10,917 nt of DNA from an uncultured Cocleimonas sp. (GCA_938041705.1 CALISP010000221.1:1-10917), one strand, 5' to 3'. Shown: positions 1 to 7,940, counted from the first letter of the stretch. A program made the numbers and translations. Notes: generated from the letters alone by a model not told the origin.

Positions 1-80
1 TCGCATGCTTTTAGTGCAACTGCTAAAGCATCAGGAAGTAGGGTCCAATCTTTGTTTATATTATTGGGTGTTTTTATCAT
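1..80 (-). CDS. N-terminal fragment of an unidentified gene downstream of eda
   Basis: An ATG at 80-78 opens a frame that stays open to the window edge and gives 26 complete codons beginning MIKTPNNINKDWTLLPDALA. It begins 41 bases after the eda stop on the same strand, which suggests co-transcription with zwf-edd-eda. The upstream stretch is A-rich, with only a weak purine-rich ribosome-binding signal (AAAGAAAA). The fragment is too short to recognise. Since 6-phosphogluconolactonase and glucokinase are common partners in Entner-Doudoroff clusters and are absent here, either would fit the position. No diagnostic motif is visible, so this remains context-based speculation. The frame could also be spurious. 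Confidence 0.4.
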   Translation of the reverse strand, partial: MIKTPNNINKDWTLLPDALAVALKAC

Positions 81-121
81 TTGTTATTTTCTTTTTTGTT
101 TATTTCTAAATCGAATAAAAA

Positions 122-763
122 CTAACTATTCAACTTGTTAAGGGCAGACTTAGTCAATGAAGTGATTTGATCAAAGTCACCTGACTTAACTAATTGACTT
201 GGTGCTACCCAGCTTCCTCCAACACAAATCACGTTTTCAAGAGATAGAAAGTCAACATAGTTCTCTTCATTAATCCCACCTGTTGGACAAAATTTTGCTT
301 GTTGAAATGGTCCGCCAAAGGACTTTAAAATGGAAACACCGCCTAGAGTCATTGCAGGAAAGAGCTTGAAGTGGGTATAACCTAAATCCATGCCTTGCAT
401 AATTTCTGAGCCCGTTGAAATACCTGGAATCAAAGGGAAATTAATATGATTCGCTCTTTGTAACAATGATTGAGTTGATCCTGGGCTGAGGGCAAATGCT
501 GCACCAGCATCTCTCACTCTAGCTAAGTCACTTGGATTTAATACTGTTCCGGCACCAATATGAGCCTCTGGTACTTCTTTTGCTAAAAGACTAATTGCAT
601 CGATTGCTGCATCTGTTCTTAAGGTAATCTCAAGGACATTAATTCCGCCCGCTATCAAAGCATGTGCAAGATCTATCGATTGTGCAACATCTTCAATTTC
701 AATAACAGGGATAATGGGTGATAAAGACATTATCTCTGATGGGGTTAGGTTGGTATTGTTCAT
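122..763 (-). CDS. eda: KDPG aldolase (2-dehydro-3-deoxyphosphogluconate aldolase / 4-hydroxy-2-oxoglutarate aldolase)
   Basis: This cytoplasmic class I aldolase cleaves 2-keto-3-deoxy-6-phosphogluconate to pyruvate and glyceraldehyde 3-phosphate, the last step of the Entner-Doudoroff pathway. At 213 residues it matches the family's usual length. The residues known from the E. coli enzyme fall at the same numbers: Glu45 and Arg49 in the VLEITLRT motif, Thr73 in GAGTVLNP, and the Schiff-base Lys133 in HFKLFPA. The phosphate-binding segment FCPTGGI and the C-terminal VGGSW motif are also present. The ATG at 763-761 has an AAGG Shine-Dalgarno at 775-772 with 8-base spacing, which supports this start. 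It follows edd by 109 bases, and that gap contains a large inverted repeat. The stop is TAG. Confidence 0.97.
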   Translation of the reverse strand: MNNTNLTPSEIMSLSPIIPVIEIEDVAQSIDLAHALIAGGINVLEITLRTDAAIDAISLLAKEVPEAHIGAGTVLNPSDLARVRDAGAAFALSPGSTQSLLQRANHINFPLIPGISTGSEIMQGMDLGYTHFKLFPAMTLGGVSILKSFGGPFQQAKFCPTGGINEENYVDFLSLENVICVGGSWVAPSQLVKSGDFDQITSLTKSALNKLNS

Positions 764-797
764 ATCGTTTGCCTTGTTACAATTGTTGTTTGAAAGA

Positions 798-851
798 CAC
801 CCCCCTACTTTTTAGGTATTTTTCTTAAAACTGCCAAAAAGTGGGGAGGTG
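798..851. repeat. Large imperfect inverted repeat in the edd-eda gap
   Basis: Two 16-base arms, 798-813 (CACCCCCCTACTTTTT) and 836-851 (AAAAAGTGGGGAGGTG), are reverse complements at 14 of 16 positions and flank a 22-base loop. In the minus-strand transcript one of the two exceptions is a G-U wobble and the other an A-C mismatch. The stem is GC-rich at its base and A/U-rich near the loop. It starts 21 bases after the edd stop and ends 34 bases before the eda start. The bases that follow it on the minus strand (TCTTTCAAAC) are not a continuous U-tract, so it is not a textbook intrinsic terminator. A role in mRNA processing, differential stability of edd versus eda, or partial termination is inferred. 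Confidence 0.6.
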
Positions 852-872
852 CCTTTATTGTTTCTATTTATC

Positions 873-2708
873 TTACGTTTGTTCTTCGCCCGGTAAACTA
901 AAGATTGAAGCCCCTTCTTCAGCCCCAGAAGTATTCTGTCGTAAAGATGCAAAAAGCTCTCGACCCATAGCAAAACGATTACCACCTAATTCAGGCTTTA
1001 CTATTTTACGTTTGGCTAGTTCAACTGAATCGATTAGTAATTCAACTATTTCATTTTCAACATCCAATCTCATCGGATCGCCAGTTTGAATTTTAGCAAT
1101 CACTCCACCCTCACTGGCTTCTGGCGTCATGTGAATTGCTGATGCTACCTTGCCAGATGCACCTGACATTCTGCCATCAGTAACGATACCTATCTTAAAG
1201 CCTTCATCTTGAAGTGCTCCAAGTGCAGGAAGTAAACCATGAAGTTCTGGCATACCATTAGATTTCGGACCTTGATAACGAACCACTGCGATAAAGTCTT
1301 TGTTTAACTGACCTGCTTTGTAAGCTATATCTAATTCTTCTTGTGAATTGAATACTTCAGCAGGTGCTTCAATGAGTTTATGCTCAGGCTTAAGCGCCGA
1401 GGTTTTAATGACACTACGACCTACATTGCCATCTAGAATACTTAAACCACCATGGTCGCTAAAAGGCTCTGAGATTGTGCCAACAATATCTTTCTTTGTT
1501 TCGTCTATGGATGCCTGAGTCCATGTCACTTTGTTAGCTGATGAATCTAAGGTTGGTAATTGAGTATAGGTATCGAGACCTTTACCCATGATAGTGTTTA
1601 CATCGTTATGTAATAGCTCATTCTCTAACAGCTCTTTAATCACCACTGGCATGCCACCCGCTTCGTGGAAGTGGTTTACATCTGCACTACCGTTTGGATA
1701 GAGTTTAGTGAGCAATGGAATAACTTGTGCAAGATCATGAAAATCTTGCCAGTTAATGACTATGCCTGCAGCTCTAGCCATGGCAACTAAATGAATAGTG
1801 TGATTACTTGAACCACCGGTAGCAAGTAAACCAATAACTGCATTTACAAAGCTCTTTTCATCTAGCATCTTACCAATACCCATTGAACTGGCATCAGTAT
1901 TTATAAGCGAGAGAATTTGTTCTGATGAAGCTTTAGTTAGTTCGTCTCTTAACGGTGTATTGGTCGTTACAAAGGAAGAACCAGGAAGATGTAATCCCAT
2001 CATCTCCATCAGCATTTGGTTGCTATTCGCAGTACCGTAAAAGGTGCAAGTACCAGCACTATGATAAGAAGCCGACTCGGAAGCCAATAATTGTTTTTTA
2101 CCAACCAAACCTTTGGCAAAGTCTTGTCGCACTTGTACTTTTTGAGTGTTACTAATACCCGATGGCATTGGACCACCTGGGATAAACACAGCAGGTAAGT
2201 GACCAAAGCTTAAGGCACCAATAATTAAACCGGGAACAATTTTATCGCATACGCCCAAATACAGCGCTCCATCAAACATATTGTGTGATAGAGCAATCGC
2301 GGTCGCTTGGGCTATCACATCACGACTGAATAAACTGAGTTCCATCCCTGGCTGTGATTGAGTAACGCCATCACACATCGCTGGTACACCACCTGCAAAT
2401 TGTGCAGTTGCACCTGCTTCTTTTAGTGCTTGTTTAATAATTTCAGGAAAGGTCGCGAAAGGCTGATGAGCTGAAAGCATATCGTTATAGGCAGATACGA
2501 TTGCAATATTAGGAACTACATCATCAGACAAAAGATCTTTATCACCTTGAGAACATGCAGCAAAACCATGAGCTAGATTACTGCAACCCAAGGCTGTTCT
2601 ATTAACACCTTTTAAATCTGCATCGTTGAGTCGCTGAAGATAAATCTCACGATAAGGCTTACTGCGTTCAATGATGTTATTCGTCACTGTTTGAATCTGG
2701 GTATTCAT
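873..2708 (-). CDS. edd: 6-phosphogluconate dehydratase
   Basis: This cytoplasmic iron-sulfur dehydratase of the IlvD/Edd family converts 6-phosphogluconate to 2-keto-3-deoxy-6-phosphogluconate, the committed Entner-Doudoroff step. Its 611 residues are close to the usual ~600. Family signatures appear in order: SAYNDMLSAHQP (72-83), PAMCDGVTQSQPGMEL (109-124), GVCDKIVPG (152-160), PGGPMPSG (177-184), AGTCTFYGTANSN (218-230) and, near the C-terminus, DGRMSGASGK. Cys112, Cys154 and Cys221 sit where the family's cluster-ligand cysteines are expected. The ATG at 2708-2706 has an AGG Shine-Dalgarno core at 2719-2717 with 8-base spacing. The next gene upstream is zwf, 97 bases away, and eda follows, so all three signature ED enzymes lie together. 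The protein appears complete. I assign it to Edd rather than IlvD from its length, motifs and neighbours. Confidence 0.97.
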   Translation of the reverse strand: MNTQIQTVTNNIIERSKPYREIYLQRLNDADLKGVNRTALGCSNLAHGFAACSQGDKDLLSDDVVPNIAIVSAYNDMLSAHQPFATFPEIIKQALKEAGATAQFAGGVPAMCDGVTQSQPGMELSLFSRDVIAQATAIALSHNMFDGALYLGVCDKIVPGLIIGALSFGHLPAVFIPGGPMPSGISNTQKVQVRQDFAKGLVGKKQLLASESASYHSAGTCTFYGTANSNQMLMEMMGLHLPGSSFVTTNTPLRDELTKASSEQILSLINTDASSMGIGKMLDEKSFVNAVIGLLATGGSSNHTIHLVAMARAAGIVINWQDFHDLAQVIPLLTKLYPNGSADVNHFHEAGGMPVVIKELLENELLHNDVNTIMGKGLDTYTQLPTLDSSANKVTWTQASIDETKKDIVGTISEPFSDHGGLSILDGNVGRSVIKTSALKPEHKLIEAPAEVFNSQEELDIAYKAGQLNKDFIAVVRYQGPKSNGMPELHGLLPALGALQDEGFKIGIVTDGRMSGASGKVASAIHMTPEASEGGVIAKIQTGDPMRLDVENEIVELLIDSVELAKRKIVKPELGGNRFAMGRELFASLRQNTSGAEEGASIFSLPGEEQT

Positions 2709-2781
2709 GTTTGATACCTAATGGTTATTCCTGTTAGCTGATGGTTTTGTATAGGTTTGTAATGATAATATTGATTTAAAC

Positions 2782-2817
2782 GAAGATGTTTTAATATTTC
2801 ACTTTCTAAGCATCTTC
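2782..2817. repeat. Inverted repeat spanning the zwf stop codon
   Basis: Arms 2782-2791 (GAAGATGTTT) and 2808-2817 (AAGCATCTTC) pair at 9 of 10 positions around a 16-base loop that contains most of the zwf stop codon. In the minus-strand transcript the second arm is followed by GTTTAAATC, a short U-containing stretch much weaker than a real U-tract. It may be a weak attenuator or a 3' stabilising hairpin between zwf and edd, or simply chance in AT-rich DNA. Confidence 0.35.
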
Positions 2818-4293
2818 ATGCCAGCTTCTACCATCACGCTCAATTAATGCGACAGCAGAACTAGGACCATCAGTGCCTGCTACATATTTCTTAACTTTGA
2901 TATTATCTTCGTCCCAAGTCTCTAAAATATTATCTGCCCATTCCCATGCTGCTTCTACTTCATCACGACGCATGAACAAAGTGGCATCATTTTTGACTAC
3001 ATCTAATAACAAGCGTTCATAGGCTGTGGGTGAACGTGGGTCATCTTCTGCAATATTGAGCTCAAGTTCTACAGGGCGAAGTCTCATGCCTTTACCAAGA
3101 CCAGGGACTTTATTCATCATCAACAGTCTTATACTTTCTTCAGGTTGGATATGGATAATGAGTTTATTAGCTTCAAGTGGTTGTCCGTCATTTGGAAAAA
3201 TGGAATGAGGAATATCTTTAAACTGAATAATGATCTCTGAAAAACGACCTGACATACGCTTGCCAGTGCGAAGATAAAAAGGTACTCCACTCCATGTCCA
3301 ATTTTCTATATCTGCACGTAATGCGACGAAGGTTTCAGTGTCGCTTTCATGGAGCTCATCATCATCTTCTAAATAACCCGGTACTGCCTTATCTTTACTG
3401 ACACCACTTTTGTATTGACCACGAACTGTATTTTCAGCAACTTCGCGTTTACTCATTTGGCGTAAAGATTTGAGTACTTTTACTTTCTCATTTCGAACAC
3501 TGTCGCTATCGCTTTGCAAACTGCGCGGAGGCTCCATCGCAACAAGGCACAGCAACTGCATTAGATGATTTTGTACCATATCGCGCATTGCGCCATACTT
3601 ATCGTAATAGCCCCAGCGACCTTCAACTCCAACCGTTTCTGCTACCGTGATTTGAACATGATCGATACTTTTGTTATTCCACAAAGGCATGAATAAGGTA
3701 TTTGAAAAACGTAAAGCTAATATGTTTTGTACTGTATCTTTACCAAGATAATGATCAATGCGAAAAATGCTACTTTCAGGAAATACAGCCGCTACTAGAT
3801 CATCAATTTCTTGGAATGATTTAAGATTATGCCCAATAGGTTTTTCCAGAACCACACGACTGTTATTAGTGACTAAACCTGTCTCGTTTAACGCCGTACA
3901 TATCTCACCAAATAACGATGATGGTGTAGACAGATAATTGACTCTATCTCGATCAGGAAATTCGTTTAAGGCATTGACCAGTGGTTTGTAGTTATCAGCA
4001 TCACTGATATCCATTTCAATGCAAAACAACTGCTTTGAAAAAATGGTCCAACTCTCTTCAGAGAAAAAATTATCAGGGTGATATTCGCTAAATTTCTGAA
4101 GCACTAACACTCGATGCTCTTCGTCACTAACTTTACTACGAACTGTGGAGAAAATACGTGTATTTGGATCGATATGATCATGCCAGAACAGATAGTAAAG
4201 TGCTGGCATTATCTTCCGTAGTGCAAGGTCGCCATGCCCCCCAAATATAATGATATCGACAGGTGGTAAGTCTCTTGGCATTTCTTTTGCCAT
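2806..4293 (-). CDS. zwf: Glucose-6-phosphate 1-dehydrogenase
   Basis: This cytoplasmic enzyme oxidises glucose 6-phosphate to 6-phosphogluconolactone with NAD(P)+ and feeds the Entner-Doudoroff and oxidative pentose phosphate routes. Its 495 residues match the family. The N-terminal Rossmann fold carries the dinucleotide-binding motif FGGHGDLA (17-24), with Gly-His where Ala-Ser or Ala-Thr is commoner. EKP follows at 150-152. The substrate-binding signature RIDHYLGK is at 178-185 and the expected catalytic His is His243 in QNHLMQ. The C-terminal domain is full length. The ATG at 4293-4291 has a strong AGAGGA Shine-Dalgarno at 4312-4307, but the spacing of 13 bases is long. Met5 is a possible alternative start without a better site. 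It starts 46 bases after the phosphorylase stop, a gap short enough for co-transcription, and it ends in TAG. Confidence 0.97.
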   Translation of the reverse strand: MAKEMPRDLPPVDIIIFGGHGDLALRKIMPALYYLFWHDHIDPNTRIFSTVRSKVSDEEHRVLVLQKFSEYHPDNFFSEESWTIFSKQLFCIEMDISDADNYKPLVNALNEFPDRDRVNYLSTPSSLFGEICTALNETGLVTNNSRVVLEKPIGHNLKSFQEIDDLVAAVFPESSIFRIDHYLGKDTVQNILALRFSNTLFMPLWNNKSIDHVQITVAETVGVEGRWGYYDKYGAMRDMVQNHLMQLLCLVAMEPPRSLQSDSDSVRNEKVKVLKSLRQMSKREVAENTVRGQYKSGVSKDKAVPGYLEDDDELHESDTETFVALRADIENWTWSGVPFYLRTGKRMSGRFSEIIIQFKDIPHSIFPNDGQPLEANKLIIHIQPEESIRLLMMNKVPGLGKGMRLRPVELELNIAEDDPRSPTAYERLLLDVVKNDATLFMRRDEVEAAWEWADNILETWDEDNIKVKKYVAGTDGPSSAVALIERDGRSWHEDA

Positions 4294-4339
4294 GATATTT
4301 TATCTATCCTCTTATACGTTATTAAGAACGAGGTTTAAG

Positions 4340-7300
4340 TTATCCATTGAACAATGATGATTCAGTGATATTCAACTTTATTTGTTTTATACATCCGGAG
4401 CGCACGAAAATTTCATTGCTTAGCTCATTTGATAGTTCTAGAACATCCATGGTTTCGTATTTGCCATTTTCTAGCTCAATTTCCAAATTACTTAGAGAAT
4501 CGTTCAATTGATATACAACTGGAATTTGACACCAAGTAAATGCCAATGCTCCTTTTGGAATAAGGATCTCTTGCCACTCATCATTAACATCAAGATATTC
4601 AAAAGGTTTTGCTTTTGTAACAAACTCACATTCACGTAAAAGCTTAGGCTGAAAACTTGCGGCTCCGTTACTCACTCTTATTCCAAGTTCACCAAATCGC
4701 GTTAATATTTCTTCTTTTACCTGTCCTGTCATTCCAGGTTGTTGAGCACCTGCATAACCTGGTGTATGGGAGTATGGGTCAGTAGGAAAGGCCCCGTATT
4801 CAAGAGGAGTTTTGTTAAAACCAATACCTTCTCTTACTTTATAATATTGACGTCCTAGTTCATTTCTAGTGTCGCTATCTGCATCTTGCCCAAGAGCTTC
4901 AAAATACATTTCTTGTACGGCTAATAATAATTTAGAAACCATGTGCCAATAAATACAACCTAGTCCTTCGAAACCAAACATTCCACCTGAACGACCAGTG
5001 AATTCTTTATGATTGAATACCTCTTCATAAATGCTTTGTAAAGGCCCTCTTATAGAATCAATCTCTTCACCATAGATTTCAATTAACTCATTTAAATTAT
5101 TGTCAAGTTGACCTTTATTAATCAAATTTGCATTGAAGCGATAGTCGCCATCAACATCCATATAAACAATATTGTTGTATCCGTCATCAAGCATTTTTTG
5201 CAGAAATGGCAAACTGTTAAACTGTAACTTTGATAATTGGTTTTTATCTAAGAAACTAGGAAGCTTCCGATCTGGATATAAGATAAAACTATGCTGTTCA
5301 GGCCAATATAAATTGGTTTCAAATAACACATTCAATAAGTTAACTGCTTCTTTAGGAGCAATAGCTCCAGAACTAAGTGCTGATACCTGACCTTCTAACA
5401 TCGAATATAAGTTATCAACTTTTAGCTCGTCACCTTGAAGGTTTAATAAATTATAAGCATGATAAAGACCATTATCAGATTTATTGCTAGCTATACTATG
5501 ATCAATAGTAATTAATGCATTGTCCAACAAGGTTTTGATTTTACTAAGACCTTGGCTTTCTTTTTTACCAAAACATTCTTGTTTGTATATTGTTTCACGA
5601 TAGGTACTCGCAGCTGCTCCTAACTCTTGGAGCACTTCATATCGACGAGTATTAGTAATTGATTCCTCTACTACAAATGCACTAGCTTTTTGTAGTACTT
5701 CACATGTCTCACCCAACCATGTATTTACTTCCTTAGAGAGATCAACCGTACCCGATTCTTCTTTTAATAAATCCTGTAAGAAGGAAACATAACGACGTAA
5801 ATAATAGAGAGTAACCATGGATAAACCTTGGCCGACAATCGCATTATTTGCATCATTCCATTCAGGTCGTTGAGTATTTAACCAAATACCTCCATCTATA
5901 ACTAAGTTAGATAATTTACTCAACAATGGTACGAGTAATTTTTCAATAAGGTTTACTAAATATACCTTATCATTTTCATCAAGCAATAATTTACCATCAG
6001 CACCAAAAGTGTTTACACGTTGTTCAATTTTATCAGCAAGTTCTAAGTCAAATTCTACTGTACTCTTAGAATCCTTAATTATGTCTTCAAATGATTTAAT
6101 TCTATACGGAACGTTTGCATAGGCAAAAATAGACTGATAAAGCAGTTCACCTAATTTTTCCGGGTGAAAATTATTAGAATGCTCTAACAATTTTAATAAA
6201 TATATTATTTGATGATCGCCCCAATATCCAATATAGCTCCATGGATCTTCAGGGTCTTCAGTTTCCCAATCAATTCCTTCTTTTGTAATACGATATGGGT
6301 TGTAACCATCGATAGTGCTCGCATTAACAAACTTGGTTATAAAACTTTCTATATATTGAGGATAACTTAGAGATAAAGCTTCCCAGTTTTGAAAAATATC
6401 ACGCCAATTTCCTTGATAATTAAGCAGTCTTTTACCGTCACTATCTTTTAACTTAATTGCAAACTCATTCCATGGCCTACTCGGATCACCGTGTCGACGC
6501 CCAAAGGTTAAAGGAAGATATTCGTAACCTAATCTTATTAGATTGCTATCCGAAGTAGTTGCTAATAGAGAATGTAACTGTTCAAGTCCAAGTTTTTTTG
6601 GAAATGAATCAAAGAGAGTCTCATGAAACTTGTATACTTCATTATTAAAATGAATGATGTGGGAGACAAAATCTTGACTATCAATTTGATATTGATCATC
6701 AAACACACCTCCACGCATCCCATTAAAAAGCACATTTGCGTAGTGATGAATAGTAACGTTTTCTTCTGCTGCAACTTGAAAACCATCCAGACCTCCCATG
6801 ATACTTTTTAAGTCATCAGAGCCTTCTTCTATGGATACTTTTAAGGAAACACGAATCTCTGGATTATTGATCAAAGTTCGACGCAATTGTACTACTTGAC
6901 CTTGAGACTGCTCAACATTAGCAACAATCATCCATTCTTTAGCGGCACGAGGCTCAAGTTGGAATGTGGCATTTATTAAGAATGCACCTCGTATTCCTCT
7001 CGTATGAGATTCTTGTTGTAGTTTTTTACCAGTACGAAAATTATCTAATTGCTGTGAACTTAATAAAACATTTGATACATCTTCTATTCCAGTATGAAAA
7101 ACCGTATTTGCGTACATTGATTCATGAGGTTCTGGACGATCTGTAATACCTGAATATAAAGTGTAATAAGCTAACCCAGCTGTTTCATCATACTCATTCC
7201 ATTTATAAGCATCGACTAAATTGCTTGAACTCGCTTGTATGGAACGAGGAGTACCTGCAGGTAAAATATTTTGTAAGCCATCAATAACTTCAACAGTCAT

Positions 7301-7840
7301 TGGATGATTTGAAGTGCTAGTTAGTTCGCTTTCTCTTACAAAACCAAAACCATCACTACTCATCCATGAATAATTAAATTTTAGTTTTAGATCATGATTT
7401 ATTTCTTCAAAACAGAGTTTATTACCTAAAAGGTTCTTATAGATATTACGAGTTATTTTATAACGCCCGTCATGCTCTTTATTAAAAGGCTCCCATACTA
7501 AACCATTATCTAAACGAAATAAGGTCTTACTACCAGTATGAGAAGTACTTTCATGAATTTTATCGACGGTAACATAAGGGAACAGTGCATTTTCGGGACA
7601 CACACGTCCAGCTGTTAAACCGCCATTAGAAGATATAAATAACCAGTGATCACTATTAGAAACAAGACTAATAAAAAATGGAGACATTCTATCAACATTA
7701 CTGATTAGATAATAACGCTCACCCTTAAATTCAGTGAATTCTCCAGACACAGATGATGAACTATCACCTACTTGCAACTCATTCTTACCTTGGTTTATTG
7801 TCATGGTTTCTCGATCTTGAGTCACAATTTCATCTAGCAT
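4340..7840 (-). CDS. Giant glycoside phosphorylase of the GH94/GH149/GH161 type, probably acting on beta-glucan oligosaccharides
   Basis: This 1166-residue protein has no signal peptide or membrane segment and should be cytoplasmic. It resembles inverting glycoside phosphorylases (cellobiose phosphorylase GH94 and the larger GH149 and GH161 enzymes), which release glucose 1-phosphate from the non-reducing end. Residues ~35-330 form a beta-rich N-terminal region with the segment SNGGLTAGR (71-79). Residues ~420-1090 form an alpha-rich catalytic region with NYQGNWRD (474-481), DPWSYIGYWGDHQ (532-544), RPEWNDANN (658-666), GGMFGFEGLGCIYWH (952-966) and YGAFPTDPYSHTPG (1015-1028). EWNDANN aligns with the GH94 GDWNDG motif, making Asp663 the likely general acid. 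A small beta-rich tail follows. Its length fits GH149/GH161 or 1,2-beta-oligoglucan phosphorylases better than ordinary ~800-residue GH94. Linkage specificity cannot be read from sequence. An in-frame TAA lies two codons before the ATG, so translation begins at Met1 or Met13. Both have weak Shine-Dalgarno sites. Sampled stretches are much more AT-rich than edd or zwf. Confidence 0.8.
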   Translation of the reverse strand: MLDEIVTQDRETMTINQGKNELQVGDSSSSVSGEFTEFKGERYYLISNVDRMSPFFISLVSNSDHWLFISSNGGLTAGRVCPENALFPYVTVDKIHESTSHTGSKTLFRLDNGLVWEPFNKEHDGRYKITRNIYKNLLGNKLCFEEINHDLKLKFNYSWMSSDGFGFVRESELTSTSNHPMTVEVIDGLQNILPAGTPRSIQASSSNLVDAYKWNEYDETAGLAYYTLYSGITDRPEPHESMYANTVFHTGIEDVSNVLLSSQQLDNFRTGKKLQQESHTRGIRGAFLINATFQLEPRAAKEWMIVANVEQSQGQVVQLRRTLINNPEIRVSLKVSIEEGSDDLKSIMGGLDGFQVAAEENVTIHHYANVLFNGMRGGVFDDQYQIDSQDFVSHIIHFNNEVYKFHETLFDSFPKKLGLEQLHSLLATTSDSNLIRLGYEYLPLTFGRRHGDPSRPWNEFAIKLKDSDGKRLLNYQGNWRDIFQNWEALSLSYPQYIESFITKFVNASTIDGYNPYRITKEGIDWETEDPEDPWSYIGYWGDHQIIYLLKLLEHSNNFHPEKLGELLYQSIFAYANVPYRIKSFEDIIKDSKSTVEFDLELADKIEQRVNTFGADGKLLLDENDKVYLVNLIEKLLVPLLSKLSNLVIDGGIWLNTQRPEWNDANNAIVGQGLSMVTLYYLRRYVSFLQDLLKEESGTVDLSKEVNTWLGETCEVLQKASAFVVEESITNTRRYEVLQELGAAASTYRETIYKQECFGKKESQGLSKIKTLLDNALITIDHSIASNKSDNGLYHAYNLLNLQGDELKVDNLYSMLEGQVSALSSGAIAPKEAVNLLNVLFETNLYWPEQHSFILYPDRKLPSFLDKNQLSKLQFNSLPFLQKMLDDGYNNIVYMDVDGDYRFNANLINKGQLDNNLNELIEIYGEEIDSIRGPLQSIYEEVFNHKEFTGRSGGMFGFEGLGCIYWHMVSKLLLAVQEMYFEALGQDADSDTRNELGRQYYKVREGIGFNKTPLEYGAFPTDPYSHTPGYAGAQQPGMTGQVKEEILTRFGELGIRVSNGAASFQPKLLRECEFVTKAKPFEYLDVNDEWQEILIPKGALAFTWCQIPVVYQLNDSLSNLEIELENGKYETMDVLELSNELSNEIFVRSGCIKQIKLNITESSLFNG

Positions 7841-7859
7841 ACTTAATTACCAAAGATAT

Positions 7860-7883
7860 ATCTCTGTGAATTACAGCAGAGAT
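7860..7883 (-). promoter_or_regulatory. Hairpin in the phosphorylase leader
   Basis: Arms 7860-7866 and 7877-7883 (ATCTCTG and CAGAGAT) are perfect reverse complements around a 10-base loop, and a competing smaller pairing CTGT/ACAG lies inside. The hairpin ends 19 bases before the phosphorylase ATG. It sits between that ATG and an orphan GGAGGT at 7899-7894. It could modulate translation or serve as a palindromic operator. No regulator can be named from the sequence. Confidence 0.35.
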
Positions 7884-7921
7884 CTTAATTTCGACCTCCA
7901 CTGTTAATTGGTTTTTTATTT

Positions 7922-7940
7922 ATGATGCAGTGAGCATCAT
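7922..7940 (-). promoter_or_regulatory. Perfect 7-bp stem-loop downstream of the glycosidase/barrel gene
   Basis: ATGATGC (7922-7928) and GCATCAT (7934-7940) form a perfect stem with the 5-base loop AGTGA, 19 bases after the stop of the glycosidase/barrel gene. In the minus-strand transcript it is followed by AAATAAAAAACC, so it lacks the U-tract of an intrinsic terminator for that gene. The opposite strand has only TTATATTTAT after it. A 3' stabilising hairpin or weak pause site between the two carbohydrate genes is the most that can be inferred. Confidence 0.4.

Noticed and set aside
841..1089. 82-codon plus-strand frame over the end of edd
   Set aside because: It lies antisense to conserved edd codons and its sequence has no recognisable character. 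It is a frame shadow.
2758..2772. TGTAATGATAATATT upstream of edd as a HexR operator
   Set aside because: One half resembles the HexR half-site TGTAAT, but the other arm does not match and the palindrome is lost. By eye about 10 of 15 positions agree with the recalled consensus, which is expected by chance in AT-rich DNA.
6562..7146. Several 60-74 codon frames on both strands inside the phosphorylase gene
   Set aside because: They overlap well-motifed phosphorylase coding sequence and are hydrophobic or low-complexity products of AT-rich shadow frames.
7864..7876. CTGTGAATTACAG in the phosphorylase leader as a CRP site
   Set aside because: It has one TGTGA half but no TCACA at 6-base spacing. 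It is better described as part of the local hairpin.
7922..7940. Intrinsic terminator ending the glycosidase/barrel transcript
   Set aside because: The stem is only 7 bp and is followed by an A-rich rather than U-rich tract on the coding strand, so it is kept only as a stem-loop.
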